A DNA stretch of 64,000 nucleotides, from assembly GCF_013744875.1 (NCBI RefSeq), contig NZ_CP059399.1:806001-870000 (forward strand), given 5' to 3'. A program made the position numbers and the translations under genes. The notes beneath the pieces were generated by a model that was given only the letters and a program-made list of their open reading frames with translations, ran no database searches and was not told the DNA's origin. Each line of letters starts with the position of its first letter. Positions within the stretch are counted from its first letter, which is position 1. Positions 62,411 to 64,000 of this stretch are shown piece by piece. The stretch comes from Nocardia huaxiensis. Its GTDB lineage: Bacteria; Actinomycetota; Actinomycetes; Mycobacteriales; Mycobacteriaceae.

Positions 62411-62923
62411 ATGACCGAGAGCAAGGCGCATAGCATCGGGTCCTACCGTCGCGTGGCGGCGGCGGTGGACGCCGTGTGCGCGGTGGCGGCCGACTTCGAC
62501 GCCACCACCCTGGACGAGGTGGTGCTCGCCATTTCCGCCGAGCGCCGCCGGCCCATCGAGATCGCCAGTGCCCAACTGGGTCCCGGCGTCTGCGGTCAGC
62601 GCCGCAGCTATCCGGACCGGGATGTGATCGTGCTGGCGTCCTCGCTGCCCAGCCGCGATCACACGCTCGCGCACGAGCTCGGCCACATCGTCTTCGACCA
62701 TCCGGGCGAGGCGGCGACCGAGGTGGTGCTCGAGGCCAGCGACGATCTCATCGCGTACATGCTCAGCCAGCGTGCGCATCAGAAGGTGGTCGAGCTGGGC
62801 GAGGACGAGCAGTGCGAGTGGGAGGCCGAGACCTTCGCGAGCATGCTCATGACCCGACTGCGTGTGTTCAACAGCCGGGGCGCAGGCGTCTCGGTCCTTC
62901 GATTCGACGAGGCATTGGGATGA
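62411..62923 (+). CDS. ImmA/IrrE-family metallopeptidase-like protein
   Basis: A 170-residue protein with the zinc-peptidase motif HELGH at residues 88-92 (in HTLAHELGHIVFDHPGE) and a C-terminal helix EWEAETFASMLMTRL typical of the family. ImmA/IrrE peptidases cleave repressors or bind regulators in response to stress or mobile elements. No XRE repressor gene is next to it. GGGGACCGCG precedes the ATG. The upstream stop is 10 bases away and the downstream start 37. Confidence 0.85.
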   Translation: MTESKAHSIGSYRRVAAAVDAVCAVAADFDATTLDEVVLAISAERRRPIEIASAQLGPGVCGQRRSYPDRDVIVLASSLPSRDHTLAHELGHIVFDHPGEAATEVVLEASDDLIAYMLSQRAHQKVVELGEDEQCEWEAETFASMLMTRLRVFNSRGAGVSVLRFDEALG

Positions 62924-62960
62924 CCCCGGCGATGGTGGGCTGTCCGCGGGAGGGCGCAGC

Positions 62961-63995
62961 ATGATGTTCTGGTTGACGGCCATGCTGGTCTGGATGGCGG
63001 CCGGGGCGCGAGTGGGCCGGGTGCTGGTGAAACCGGCGACGACCGCGCGGGTGGCGATCGTGGTTGCCGTGGCGGCGGTGGCCGCTGCCGTGACCATCGC
63101 GATTCCGGATGTCGCTGTGGCAGTGGATCATGCGGCGAAGAACGGCATTCACGGTCAGTGGCTCTCCGATCGCGCCACCACGTCCGCGTGGATTCTGTTC
63201 GTGACGGCCACCTCGGTGGTCGCCGCTGCGGCCTGGCCGGTGGTCTCGCGCCGCAATCTGCGGCAGATCGCGTGGATGATCTACGCGGGCGGCGTCATCG
63301 CCATGGCGCTGACGCTGGCCTGGTCGGTCACCTTCGGCTGGGTGATCGTGGTGCTGGGATCCCTCTTCATCGTCGTCACCGGCGTGCGCAACCTGGACTG
63401 GACCACGCTGGGCCGCGGTATCGCCCTCTACACCTCCGGCACCGCCTTGGTGGGAGTGCTTGCGGCACTGTCGATTCGGCGCGACATCAAGGATATGCCG
63501 ATGGCGCGGCCCGGCACCGAGGACTGGTTCTGGCCGGCCTGGCTGGTGGCGAGCCTGCTCATCGCGGTCGGCGCGGTGTGGATCGTCATCGAGATGTGGT
63601 GGCGAGCCCGCCTGCTGCTCAAGCAGATTCACGCCTTGCATCGGGTGATGGTGGGTCGTTTCCCGGAGGTGGTGGCCAAGGATCAGACCGGATCCGCCAC
63701 TCAGCTCAAGGCTTCCGACCAGGTGGCGCAGATCATGGACGCGCTCTACCTGCAGTCGGGCGGCGGGATGGAGTTGGCCGCGGTCGGCGCGCCGCCGGAG
63801 TCCATGCCCGAGCGGGCCGAGCGGGTGGCGCAGTGGGCGCGTAATCCGTTCGGGGATGTGCTCGTCGACGGCCGTTGGATCGCGCCGCCGCCGGGTGTGG
63901 GTCCGCGCCGCTGGGTGCAGGCGATTGCCCGGGCCTTCGATGCGGCCGCCGCCAGTGGAACTCCGGCCGAGAGTCACAGCGCCGCACAGCGCTGA
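62961..63995 (+). CDS. polytopic membrane protein, MAB_1171c-like
   Basis: A 344-residue protein with about seven transmembrane segments in the first 220 residues. A soluble C-terminal domain of about 120 residues (LLLKQIHALHRVMVGRFPEV onward) ends in a Trp-containing region and a Ser/Ala tail. It resembles the MAB_1171c family of putative transporters of actinobacteria, for which no substrate is known. GGGAGGG lies 6 nt before the ATG pair. It ends 5 bases before the window edge. Confidence 0.75.
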   Translation: MMFWLTAMLVWMAAGARVGRVLVKPATTARVAIVVAVAAVAAAVTIAIPDVAVAVDHAAKNGIHGQWLSDRATTSAWILFVTATSVVAAAAWPVVSRRNLRQIAWMIYAGGVIAMALTLAWSVTFGWVIVVLGSLFIVVTGVRNLDWTTLGRGIALYTSGTALVGVLAALSIRRDIKDMPMARPGTEDWFWPAWLVASLLIAVGAVWIVIEMWWRARLLLKQIHALHRVMVGRFPEVVAKDQTGSATQLKASDQVAQIMDALYLQSGGGMELAAVGAPPESMPERAERVAQWARNPFGDVLVDGRWIAPPPGVGPRRWVQAIARAFDAAAASGTPAESHSAAQR

Positions 63996-64000
63996 GTGTT

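Overview
The window is high-GC DNA from a mycolic-acid-type actinomycete, most likely Nocardia or a close relative of Rhodococcus. The evidence is the codon bias, the frequent GTG starts, DUF4189, BTRD1 and MAB_1171c-like proteins, and above all a large cholesterol/steroid catabolic locus with KstR and KstR2 operators. Genes are tightly packed, and I see no tRNA, rRNA, CRISPR array or transposase gene.

Steroid genes fall into four blocks separated by unrelated genes. (1) Positions 37-4817 carry fadE28-fadE29-chsH2-chsH1-ltp2, the set that removes the last three side-chain carbons as propionyl-CoA. (2) Positions 17444-23207 carry chsH3 and kstD on the minus strand and hsaE-hsaG-hsaF on the plus strand, with a perfect KstR box at the kstD start. 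(3) Positions 28480-33755 carry hsaA-hsaD-hsaC-hsaB (minus) divergent from kshA and a small CxxC protein, with two KstR boxes between them. These genes open rings A and B. (4) Positions 37406-48001 and 55205-60575 carry the KstR2 set for rings C and D: fadD3-echA-fadE31-fadE32-fadE33, fadE30-ipdF, kstR2-fadA6, ipdC-ipdB-ipdA-echA20, and two SDRs. KstR2-type boxes lie at 43137, 46164 and 58729. kstR, kshB, cyp125, fadA5, hsd4A, fadE34 and mce4 are not present here.

Between and around these blocks are a TetR/ZapE pair with a doubled operator, a mannosyltransferase-UDP-sugar dehydrogenase operon, a DUF4129-MoxR-DUF58 operon, an RNA 2'-phosphotransferase (KptA), AraC and WYL regulators, a CAP-domain secreted protein, a sirtuin, an amino-acid permease, a multicopper oxidase, a nucleobase permease, a Uma2-type nuclease and a metallophosphoesterase. 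The right end holds a Gly/Ser/Ala repeat surface protein, an ImmA/IrrE metallopeptidase and a MAB_1171c-like membrane protein in one tight operon.

Two repeat families were found by reading. The first is a 78-bp near-palindrome in two inverted copies that agree at 77 of 78 positions and bracket the ipdCBA-echA20 block. The second is a 64-bp terminator-like element in two inverted copies (56 of 64 identical), each starting one or two bases after a stop codon. Several genes also show a -10-like hexamer about 6 nt before the start codon, consistent with leaderless transcripts.
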